From assembly GCA_013298125.1 (NCBI GenBank), contig JAAFJP010000009.1, positions 62,001 through 126,000 on the forward strand: 64,000 nt of DNA, written 5' to 3'. Positions 15,816 through 22,089 of the stretch are shown one piece after another (within the stretch, counting starts at the first letter, position 1; every line of letters begins with the position of its first letter). The DNA is from Cytophagales bacterium. GTDB taxonomy: Bacteria; Bacteroidota; Bacteroidia; Cytophagales; Spirosomataceae. The notes under the pieces were generated by a model. The model had not been told where the DNA came from. It saw nothing but the letters and a program-made list of their open reading frames with translations, and made no database searches. The translations under genes were made by a program, and so were the position numbers.

Positions 15816-15916
15816 TTGTTAAATCATCAAGTTTTAAGTTGTTAAGTTATGAATGGTCAAGCTAATAGGTCATTTTCAGACTTAAAACTTAGAAACTTAA
15901 CAACTTAATAACTTCT
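15816..15916. repeat. Word palindrome (AACTTAACAACTTAATAACTT) in the argF' leader
   Basis: The left half repeats GTTGTTAA, AAGTTTTAAGTTGTTAAG. The right half (about 15880-15914) repeats AACTTAGAAACTTAACAACTTAATAACTT words. The halves are imperfect inverse complements. The block lies between the predicted promoter (15923-15930) and the argF' start, so it would fold in the 5' UTR of the arginine mRNA. The same vocabulary recurs at 19191-19290. Confidence 0.7.
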
Positions 15917-15922
15917 ATCCCA

Positions 15923-15930
15923 CAAAGTTA
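15923..15930 (-). promoter_or_regulatory. Bacteroidota -7 element (TAACTTTG on minus strand)
   Basis: CAAAGTTA on the plus strand, matching TAnnTTTG for the argF'-argB transcript. Confidence 0.5.
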
Positions 15931-16067
15931 ATCCAAATGTTAAAATATTGCCATATTTTGTTAAAACTGTTAAGAGATGTTAAATCCGTAAGTGGCTGTC
16001 TAATAATACGATAGAAGATTTCGTAATAGGTGTGTAAAACATTTTTTTAACAAAACTCTCACATATC

Positions 16068-16736
16068 ATGCAAAATTTACGTAAGCTATCCGTTTTAACT
16101 ATCACATTTCTCTGTGCAAATTATTTTTCTACATTGGCTCAGGACGAGCAAAAGGCTTTTAAGGAAGGGGATAAGGTTTTATCTGTTGGAATTTCTGGGG
16201 GAGGTGGTTCTTTGGGGTATTCAAAACTGACCCCCTCTATTTCATTTGATTATGGACTGAAAGGTACTCGTGGCATTGTGAGTCTTGGGGGATTTTTGAG
16301 TTATTCTTCCAGCAATTTTCCTGGTTTTACAAATAATTTATCCAGTTCATATTACTATCCAAACTTCGGCTTGCCCAGAGACAGTATTTATACCATTAAT
16401 CGGGGCGGTGGAACATTAAACCATACTTTTACGGCAGGTATTCGCTTGGGTTTACATTACTCGACTCGTAAGTGGGATTTATATGCAGGGGCATTATTGG
16501 GGTATCAAAATAGTTCTACAAAGACAAATGATTACTCGATGGAATATTATAAAGGCTTTCCAACTTCAACTTCTTTGCCTGTCCGTACAGAAGAGGGTAA
16601 AGGACAAAATTTCAGTTCAACGCAATTTATATTAAGCCCCTATGTAGGTGCAAGATACTATGTTACCAAGAAAATTTCATTGAATTTAGAAATTGGACAA
16701 CATACTGGAAATGCTGGCATTGGTTTCAAATTCTAA
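16068..16736 (+). CDS. Secreted outer-membrane beta-barrel-like protein
   Basis: 222 aa. A Sec signal peptide (residues about 1-24, ending ...LAQ, then DEQKAFKEGD) is followed by alternating aromatic/polar strands (SVGISGGGGSLGYS, GIVSLGGFLSYSS, FTAGIRLGLHYS, LYAGALLGYQ, SPYVGARYYVT). It ends in SLNLEIGQHTGNAGIGFKF, with a terminal Phe as in outer-membrane barrels. This is a generic porin-family-like protein of small Bacteroidota barrels, with no specific function. Transcribed alone. The conserved hairpin element at 16740 begins four bases after its stop. Confidence 0.75.
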   Translation: MQNLRKLSVLTITFLCANYFSTLAQDEQKAFKEGDKVLSVGISGGGGSLGYSKLTPSISFDYGLKGTRGIVSLGGFLSYSSSNFPGFTNNLSSSYYYPNFGLPRDSIYTINRGGGTLNHTFTAGIRLGLHYSTRKWDLYAGALLGYQNSSTKTNDYSMEYYKGFPTSTSLPVRTEEGKGQNFSSTQFILSPYVGARYYVTKKISLNLEIGQHTGNAGIGFKF

Positions 16737-16739
16737 AAC

Positions 16740-16800
16740 AAAAAAATTGGCGAGCCTTAAAAAGGTTCGCCAAAAAATATCACTAACACACCAAAATATA
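16740..16800 (+). repeat. Conserved 60-nt hairpin element, copy 1
   Basis: A-rich start, stem TTGGCGAGCC / GGTTCGCCAA, then the tail AATATCACTAACACACCAAAATATA. It is almost identical to 25273-25336 across the stem and, more strikingly, across the 24-nt tail that is not part of the hairpin. The one arm difference is a G-U pair in plus-strand RNA. It probably serves as the terminator of the barrel gene, but tail conservation suggests more. Confidence 0.75.
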
Positions 16801-16911
16801 ATCATTTACTCAGAGAGAGCAAATAATGTATTTCTTAATTAGTAAACGACAAAGTATCTTGGAAGTCACACATGATTTGAAAAAAAATAAAAAAACTCCA
16901 TTTTTATTCTC

Positions 16912-17901
16912 TCAGAAAAATAGAAAATACGTTTTTTTAACAGAAATATTCCCTCCAATGCTTCTTTTGTATCTTGCTAATCCTTCATTCAAAACGCCTC
17001 TATTCGTAGCAATTCCTAAGTCTAAAATTCTAAAATTCTGCTCTTTTGCATACTCGTAAATTCCTGATAATAAGAATGTTGTGGGGCTATCTTTTAGATG
17101 TTCCTCATCATCGGCAAGATAAAACGTATAAAGGATATTTTCATTGATATTAATCGTAATACCCACTGCAACCAGCACATTTGAGTTGGTAACAGAAAAT
17201 AATTGAAATTTTTGAGGAAATTTTTTAAAATGCTCTTTTAATTGTGTCAAACTCATCGTCATAGGACGTTTTTTTCGCTCACGTGAGCGAGCAATAAAAG
17301 TATGAATCTGCTCAAAATTTGGGTGAAATTCTTGATGAAATGTATAGCCTTTCCTACTGTGTGAATTCAATAGTTGTCTTGTTCTTGTTTTGGTTACAGT
17401 TTCACGAAATGTCTTTTCGGTAATCGGTAATTCGTAGTTATGCTCTGTAAATTTTATTTGAAAATTAAATTTATAGAGACAGCTTTCAAGAAGTTTATTT
17501 TGATATGCTGTATGATAGCCTTCTGGATAAAAATTAATAATGATTTCGTTGATAGACAAATTAGACAAATAGCTTACGACTTCTTTCAAAAACTCAAACA
17601 AATCTTTTTCTACAATATCGTCCGTAAACTCAATTCCACCGAAGGTTGCACGCAAGGGACTGTAAGCAGTTTTACCTTGAATAATCACACTAAAACGAAT
17701 ATCAATCGTCTGATTTTCAAGATTTTGGTAATAAAAAGTATAGCAATCCTCTCCTCCCTGATGCCGCAAATGCTCATCTTCATTGAAAAAATATCGCTGA
17801 AAATTGAATGATTCAGTGGGAGTATTCGTAAAATTATGGGAGATAATGAATTGGTATTTCACGAAAAAAAGGCGGTTGATGAAAAGAAAAAAGGACTTCA
17901 A
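16912..17901 (-). CDS. FemAB/GNAT-like acyltransferase-fold protein
   Basis: 329 aa. Features that point to the GNAT/FemAB fold are a first half with LFEFLKEVVSYLSN, a central TRTRQLLNSHSRKGY, and a second half with FIARSRERKKRPM, LFSVTNSNVLVAVGITI, ILYTFYLAD and FLLSGIYEYAKEQNFRILDLGI. This resembles uncharacterised Bacteroidota 'GNAT family N-acetyltransferase' proteins that act on peptides or envelope components. No close relative is recognised. The ATG at 17901 gives a hydrophobic start (MKSFFLFINRLFF); a GTG at residue 14 (VKYQF) is an alternative. It follows a small barrel gene on the same strand by 41 nt. Confidence 0.6.
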   Translation of the reverse strand: MKSFFLFINRLFFVKYQFIISHNFTNTPTESFNFQRYFFNEDEHLRHQGGEDCYTFYYQNLENQTIDIRFSVIIQGKTAYSPLRATFGGIEFTDDIVEKDLFEFLKEVVSYLSNLSINEIIINFYPEGYHTAYQNKLLESCLYKFNFQIKFTEHNYELPITEKTFRETVTKTRTRQLLNSHSRKGYTFHQEFHPNFEQIHTFIARSRERKKRPMTMSLTQLKEHFKKFPQKFQLFSVTNSNVLVAVGITININENILYTFYLADDEEHLKDSPTTFLLSGIYEYAKEQNFRILDLGIATNRGVLNEGLARYKRSIGGNISVKKTYFLFF

Positions 17902-17942
17902 AATTAATTGAAATCCTTACTTATTGTCTCATTTTGAGTGTT

Positions 17943-18440
17943 TTATTTTTTCTTGGGGAGATAAATTTGTAGTCCGACTTGAATACCGATAAGATCACTT
18001 CTATAAGATGATAAACCATTTGAAGTACTAAAAAAGTTTCCGTAAGTACCTACAAAGTCAACAGATACATAGTCACTAATAAAATTGGCAAGACCCGCTC
18101 CAAGACTATAATTTGGGTCTCCACCTTCTGTTCTAATGCTTAGCCCTCCTAAGAAGAAAAGTTTTGAAGTTTTTTCTCCATTAAAATAATATCGAGCTTG
18201 TGGTCCAATGTTTAAATTACTTCCAGAACTAATGTAAGTAAGATTCCCTCCAATAGCTACATTTTTAGAAACCATGTTTAAACCAGATAAACTTCCGTAA
18301 AATATGCCAGAATTTCCCGATGAATTCAGATAGGAAAAATTACCCCCAACTAACCAAGTCCTTTTTTCAAGAGTTTGTGAATGTCCAATAAATGACGTAG
18401 CCAAAAGGCAAAGAACGAAGAATAGTTTTTTTGTGTACAT
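17943..18440 (-). CDS. Small outer-membrane beta-barrel protein
   Basis: 165 aa. The signal peptide MYTKKLFFVLCLLATSFIGHSQ is followed by strand-like segments (WLVGGNFSYLNSS, AIGGNLTYISSG, NIGPQARYYFNG, LFFLGGLSIRT, LIGIQVGLQIYLP). The end (KKK after LQIYLP) departs from the usual terminal aromatic. It belongs to the general small Bacteroidota barrel type. Role unknown. It precedes the acyltransferase-like gene with a 41-nt gap, so the two may be co-transcribed. Confidence 0.7.
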   Translation of the reverse strand: MYTKKLFFVLCLLATSFIGHSQTLEKRTWLVGGNFSYLNSSGNSGIFYGSLSGLNMVSKNVAIGGNLTYISSGSNLNIGPQARYYFNGEKTSKLFFLGGLSIRTEGGDPNYSLGAGLANFISDYVSVDFVGTYGNFFSTSNGLSSYRSDLIGIQVGLQIYLPKKK

Positions 18441-18617
18441 GAGTGTAAAGGGTTTAAAATAAATGAAAAGTGCGATTTTATGATAATGTATCTTGGCAAA
18501 TAATAAAGTGCAAAATTTTATTTGTGTAAAATATTATTTTCTTGCTATTAATCGTATTATTGCAGTGTAAATACGTCAATTTCTTTGCCAAAATTCATTG
18601 GCATAAAATAAATATAC

Positions 18618-18770
18618 TTGGAAACTCAACAACCGCCCAACAATAAAATTATCGCATGGCTCAAACGACTTGGATGGGCTGGGTTTTTCTTTTTTTTGAT
18701 TAAAGGCATAACACTTTATATCGTATTACCCTACCTCATTGCGAAGGGCGTTATTAGTTGTGAGAAGTAG
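18618..18770 (+). CDS. Small membrane protein, 50 aa, TTG start
   Basis: The open frame from TTG (18618-18620) to TAG (18768-18770) gives a protein with an N-terminal ETQQPPNNK, then IIAWLKRLGWAGF, a hydrophobic helix (FFFLIKGITLYIVLPYLI) and a short tail ending SCEK. The pattern 'KIIAWLKRLGWAGF plus one membrane helix' is one I associate with short conserved Cytophagales ORFs, from memory. A TAA in frame just upstream excludes an earlier ATG. It lies alone between two minus-strand genes. Start choice and function are uncertain. Confidence 0.55.
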   Translation: METQQPPNNKIIAWLKRLGWAGFFFFLIKGITLYIVLPYLIAKGVISCEK

Positions 18771-18890
18771 CTGTTGGGGATTAGGGATTGGGTAATTAGG
18801 GATTAGGGTAAATCTATTTTTATTCCTTTAAATCTTTCGAAAAAGAGTTTGTTTTACCTAATCCCTAATTACCCAATCCCAAACTCCTCT
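18771..18890. repeat. Word palindrome (GGGATTAGGGATTGGG)
   Basis: The left arm, about 18784-18807 (GGGATTGGGTAATTAGGGATTAGG), has its exact inverse complement at about 18857-18880. Both arms are made of the words GGGATT and GGTAATTA. The same words occur at 52911-53048 and, as a single arm, at 59098-59120. Confidence 0.8.
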
Positions 18891-19185
18891 ACTTAATCAC
18901 CTCCGCACCAGTAACAGGGGGCTTCGTACCCATAAAATCAGCCAAAAATTTCTCAATCCCTGGGAATTGTTCTATCAGAGCGGCTGCCCCTTCGGTCTTT
19001 AATTTCTCGAAATATTCTGGTGCTTTTTCGATAGCTCCTTCGGCTTCGGTTTTCAGATTTGAGGCTTTTTCCTTCAAATCATTCAAAGTTTTTTCTCCTT
19101 CTTCGGTTTGAAGGTATTTGTTCAAGGCAACCCCAGCGGCGGCTCCAAGAATGAATGTTGCGAGATGTTTTGCGTTTACTGACAT
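18889..19185 (-). CDS. YtxH-like small protein
   Basis: 98 aa. The N-terminal glycine/alanine-rich hydrophobic helix (HLATFILGAAAGVALNKYL) is followed by a charged amphipathic region (EEGEKTLNDLKEKASNLKTEAEGAIEK cut by short breaks) and a C-terminal LIEQFPGIEKFLADFMG. This matches the YtxH/gas-vesicle-like pattern of small membrane-anchored stress proteins. Role unknown. It is flanked on both sides by word palindromes. Confidence 0.7.
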   Translation of the reverse strand: MSVNAKHLATFILGAAAGVALNKYLQTEEGEKTLNDLKEKASNLKTEAEGAIEKAPEYFEKLKTEGAAALIEQFPGIEKFLADFMGTKPPVTGAEVIK

Positions 19186-19190
19186 GATTT

Positions 19191-19290
19191 TTAAGTTGTT
19201 AAGTTATAACTTACTAAGTTGTTAATGGATTGACATTCAAATAATTAAGCAATGATTAGCAACTTAATAACTTGAAACTTATCGCTTTAT
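19191..19290. repeat. Word palindrome (AAGTTGTTAAGTTATAACTT)
   Basis: TTAAGTTGTTAAGTTATAAC, ACTAAGTTGTTAATGG on the left are mirrored by TTAGCAACTTAATAACTTGAAACTT and AACAACTT on the right. It shares vocabulary with the argF' leader palindrome at 15816-15916. Confidence 0.7.
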
Positions 19291-19296
19291 AACAAC

Positions 19297-19887
19297 TTAC
19301 AATTTTTCTAAATATTGTGATACATTAAATTTGACTCCATCTATAATTTCAATATCTTTCGACCAATCTATCAATGACCAATCTTTTCCTTGTTCGGCTA
19401 CGATTACTTTTTTTGATTCACTCAAAACCCAAATTACTTTCTCTACTCCCCATGACAATAAACGGTCAGTTTTTTGATAAATATAAGTCTGTTCTGTAAA
19501 ATCGGTGGTATCAATATTTACATCTATTTCAACGTCTATTTTTGGAGGGATATTCAAATAGTGGGTATCTATTTTAGACATTGGTAGTTTACTTTGTTCA
19601 TAAACCAGCAAATCACTTGAAAGATTATTATTTATGTCAATGTCTAATCCAGGTTTTCCCACAAATATAAAATACTGATTTTCGTCTAATTGACGAATTA
19701 AAAGACGTGAAAAATATTGTAAAATAAATACCTGTAAACCATTTGTCCCTGTAACACTTTCTAATGTTTTCTCTGTACGTAAAGCTGCCTTGTACCCTTT
19801 ATAATGAATCGGAATACCGTTCAATACCTCTTTAACAAGATATTGAGGTACTTTTCGAGCCACTTTTCTTTGAGTTGCAGTAGTCAT
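19297..19887 (-). CDS. Uma2-like (PD-(D/E)XK) protein, divergent
   Basis: 196 aa. The layout resembles Uma2: N-terminal YLVKEVLNGIPIHYKGYK, a central DIDINNNLSSDLLVYE where the usual PD is replaced by SD, then PPKIDVEIDVNI in place of the canonical (V)xE(I/V)LS strand, and SWGVEKVIWVLSESKKVIV like the EYWIVD block. The changes at the catalytic aspartate neighbour suggest altered or lost nuclease activity. It lies 12 nt downstream of the reductase gene on the same strand, so they are probably co-transcribed. Confidence 0.7.
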   Translation of the reverse strand: MTTATQRKVARKVPQYLVKEVLNGIPIHYKGYKAALRTEKTLESVTGTNGLQVFILQYFSRLLIRQLDENQYFIFVGKPGLDIDINNNLSSDLLVYEQSKLPMSKIDTHYLNIPPKIDVEIDVNIDTTDFTEQTYIYQKTDRLLSWGVEKVIWVLSESKKVIVAEQGKDWSLIDWSKDIEIIDGVKFNVSQYLEKL

Positions 19888-19899
19888 TTCATTTCAAGT

Positions 19900-20913
19900 T
19901 TAATTATGTTGTAAACTTACAGATTTTCCAGTAATTTTTTCAATAATTTTCACAGCATGAATCCTTGAATTTTCGATGAATAGCGTGTGCGTATCCATGC
20001 CTCCACAAATCACGCCCGCCAGATACACATTTGGTAGATTGGTCTCTTGGGTTTCGTCATTGTAGGTTGGTTTCATAACTTCATTGGCGGATAGAGTAAT
20101 GCCTATTTTACGTAAAAAATCAAGATTGGGTTGATAGCCCGTCATCGCAATTACGTAGTCATTTTCTATCGTTACGATGCCCTCTGGCGTTTTTATATCT
20201 ATCTCATTATCACGTATTTCTGATACTTCTGCATTAAAAAATGCCTTGATTGAGCCTTCTTTTATGCGGTTTTCAATATCTGGTTTTGCCCAATATTTTA
20301 CTCGACTTCCTACTTCTTCGTGTCGGATAATCATGGTAACGTCTGCCCCTTTTCGCCATGTTTCTAAGGCAGCATCTACGGCTGAATTATTTGCCCCAAC
20401 CACCACCACTTTTTGTAAGGCATAGAAGTGTGGTTCTTCGTAATAGTGCGTAACTTTCGGTAGATTTTCACCCTTCACATCCATCAAATACGGAATGTCA
20501 TAAAAGCCTGTGGCTATGACAATGTTTTTGGTTTGATAGGTGGATTTTGAAGTTTGTACGTTATATATGTCTGGACTATTAACGTCGTCAAGGTTTGACC
20601 CACAGTGGAACTGCTTGACGACGTTGCTAACCTCTTCAAATAATTTCAAATTTAATTTTCGATGTAAAGCTACTCTTCTGTAATACTCCAAAGCCTCCGA
20701 ACGAGTTGGTTTCGCATTGTTTGATACAAAGGGAACATCACCAATTTCCAGACGGTCAGAGGTGCTGAAAAAGGTCATATTGGCGGGATAATTATAGAGT
20801 GAATTGACGATACAGCCTTTTTCTAAGACTACATAATTGAGTCCTGCCGCTTGGGCTTCGAGTCCACAAGCCAAGCCGATTGGTCCACCGCCGATGATGA
20901 TTAGGTCGTACAT
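19900..20913 (-). CDS. ypdA: YpdA-family putative bacillithiol disulfide reductase
   Basis: 337 aa from the ATG at 20911-20913 (MYDLIIIGGGPIGL). The longer open frame upstream is repeat-derived sequence (TTCTGAGTTCTTTG words) and is not used here. FAD motif GGGPIG (8-13), central CATH-like YYRRVALH, and a second Rossmann loop VVVGANNSAVDAAL fit the single-domain flavin reductase family that recycles bacillithiol disulfide with NADPH. Residues 97-111 (NVVKQFHCGSNLDDV) are encoded by an in-frame 45-nt palindrome between two strands of the FAD domain. The rest reads as intact, so the insertion is apparently tolerated. Confidence 0.85.
   Translation of the reverse strand: MYDLIIIGGGPIGLACGLEAQAAGLNYVVLEKGCIVNSLYNYPANMTFFSTSDRLEIGDVPFVSNNAKPTRSEALEYYRRVALHRKLNLKLFEEVSNVVKQFHCGSNLDDVNSPDIYNVQTSKSTYQTKNIVIATGFYDIPYLMDVKGENLPKVTHYYEEPHFYALQKVVVVGANNSAVDAALETWRKGADVTMIIRHEEVGSRVKYWAKPDIENRIKEGSIKAFFNAEVSEIRDNEIDIKTPEGIVTIENDYVIAMTGYQPNLDFLRKIGITLSANEVMKPTYNDETQETNLPNVYLAGVICGGMDTHTLFIENSRIHAVKIIEKITGKSVSLQHN
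20581..20625 (-). repeat. 45-nt palindromic element inserted in frame within the reductase gene
   Basis: The 12-bp perfect arms AACGTCGTCAAG (20581-20592) and CTTGACGACGTT (20614-20625) enclose an imperfect inner stem (CAC A GTG). The length is exactly 15 codons, adding residues 97-111 to the protein. The outer ends equal those of the intergenic palindrome at 3971-4003. The idea of a transposed palindrome in a coding region recalls the Rickettsia palindromic elements, but no relationship is implied. Confidence 0.75.
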
Positions 20914-20960
20914 ATTTAGGGTTCTGAGTTCTTTGTTCTGAGTTGAATGTTTAACAACCA

Positions 20961-20996
20961 AAAAAGCCTATCAGGTTCATTTCTGATAGGCTTTTT
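20961..20996. terminator. Bidirectional intrinsic terminator
   Basis: AAAAAGCCTATCAG (20961-20974) and CTGATAGGCTTTTT (20983-20996) form a 14-bp stem with an A-run on one side and a T-run on the other. It lies between the reductase and GIN-domain genes. As both flanking genes are on the minus strand, it terminates the GIN operon. Confidence 0.85.
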
Positions 20997-21004
20997 GTAA
21001 TTTT

Positions 21005-21168
21005 GTATGTGCGACTCAGTCTGAGCGACCCTGTCTGAATCAGGATTTATAGGATTTAATGATGAACAGGATTATTACAGCAAAATTTTAGGATGATATT
21101 TTGGAAATACTTAATCCCCATTTTCAATCCTGTTCATCCTAAAATCTTGTAAATCCTGATTCAGATAG
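21005..21168. repeat. Word palindrome of the AGGATTTA / TCCTGTTCATCCTAAAATC family
   Basis: CTGAATCAGGATTTATAGG and GATGAACAGGATT on the left are mirrored by AATCCTGTTCATCC and GTAAATCCTGATTCAG on the right (21126-21168). It starts with GTGCGACTCAGTCTGAG. Words are shared with 1971-2075. Confidence 0.7.
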
Positions 21169-21173
21169 TTTTC

Positions 21174-21887
21174 CTACTCACTCTTCACCGAACTCGCCCC
21201 AGACACATCCGATTTCACAGAAGGCTGTCCACGATAGCGTAATGACGATGCACCGCTGGCATCTACGCTTAATGTTTTAGTGGCGTTTACTTTCACAGAA
21301 CTTGCTCCTGAGATGTCGGCATCAACGTCTTTGGCAGGGAAATTATAACAGTTGATATTGCTCGCACCCGATACGTCGAAGTTCATTTTGGTAGCACCTC
21401 CATTCATTTTAATAGACGACGCACCTGAGCAATCCAAGATTACTTTATCCGCTTTCACATTGATTTCAGAACTTGCTGCCCCTGAAAATTTCAAGGTCAA
21501 TTCCTCCAAATCATTAAAACCCGAGATTTTAGATTTAGTTGCCCCCGAGAAGTCCACTAATTTCAAATTAGGCATTACAATCGTGAAATAGACTTTTTTG
21601 CGGTTATTATTCCATTTCCAACCACCTTTTCCATCGCTATATTTGGCGATTAAAGTGCTGCCATTTACTTTCACTACTAAATCTTCCAAATCTTCTGAGC
21701 GTTCAGCATCCACCAATACCTTGAACGAAGCACCTTGCGTTACATCAATCTGAAAAGCACTCGACATATCTAATTTGTCAAATCCTTTTACAGAAAATTC
21801 TTTTTTGTTTTGAGCCATCAATACATTCGTTACCAACATCAAAGCGGTCATTACGAATACGTTACGGAAGTAGGTCTTGGTTTTCAT
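21174..21887 (-). CDS. GIN-domain (DUF2807) secreted protein
   Basis: 237 aa. A signal peptide (about 1-25, LMLVTNVLMAQ) is followed by KEFSVKGFDKLDMSSAFQIDVTQG, the usual start of a 'head GIN domain' protein. The second half is a regular beta-solenoid of short repeats with SGAS or SGAT (DFSGATKS, KFSGAASS, DCSGASS, DVSGASN, DISGASS, DASGASS, DVSGASS). It is exported and probably periplasmic or surface-located. It is last of a PadR-PspC-GIN series, a common Bacteroidota envelope arrangement, with a terminator following. Confidence 0.88.
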   Translation of the reverse strand: MKTKTYFRNVFVMTALMLVTNVLMAQNKKEFSVKGFDKLDMSSAFQIDVTQGASFKVLVDAERSEDLEDLVVKVNGSTLIAKYSDGKGGWKWNNNRKKVYFTIVMPNLKLVDFSGATKSKISGFNDLEELTLKFSGAASSEINVKADKVILDCSGASSIKMNGGATKMNFDVSGASNINCYNFPAKDVDADISGASSVKVNATKTLSVDASGASSLRYRGQPSVKSDVSGASSVKSE

Positions 21888-21949
21888 GTTATTTTGTTTG
21901 TTTTAATATCAGATGCAAGTTTACTGTGAAAAGTTGCACGTTGTTTGAA

Positions 21950-22089
21950 AAAAACGGTGAACGGTACACGGTAAAGGGTGAACGGTAATTTTTTCGGTAC
22001 ACGAAAAACGGTTAGAGTTTATTTTATGACTTTTTTTATACCCTACATTATTAACCGTGTACCGTTCACCGTTTCCCGTGAACCGTAAT
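21950..22089. repeat. Word palindrome (ACGGTGAACGGT)
   Basis: The left half carries ACGGTGAACGGTACACGGT and GGGTGAACGGT, and CGGTACACGAAAAACGG. The right half carries AACCGTGTACCGTTCACCG and CCCGTGAACCGT. The halves are imperfect inverse complements. The right end touches the stop codon of the PspC gene. The words recur at 24972-25137 at the other end of the same gene cluster. Confidence 0.8.

Noticed and set aside
16741-16773. Rho-independent terminator only
   Set aside because: The hairpin probably does terminate the barrel gene, but the duplicated tail shows it is more than that, so it is listed as a conserved repeat instead.
16826-17059. 77-aa plus-strand frame overlapping the acyltransferase-like gene
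   Set aside because: Overlaps a longer, better-supported frame on the other strand, and its composition is that of a shadow frame.
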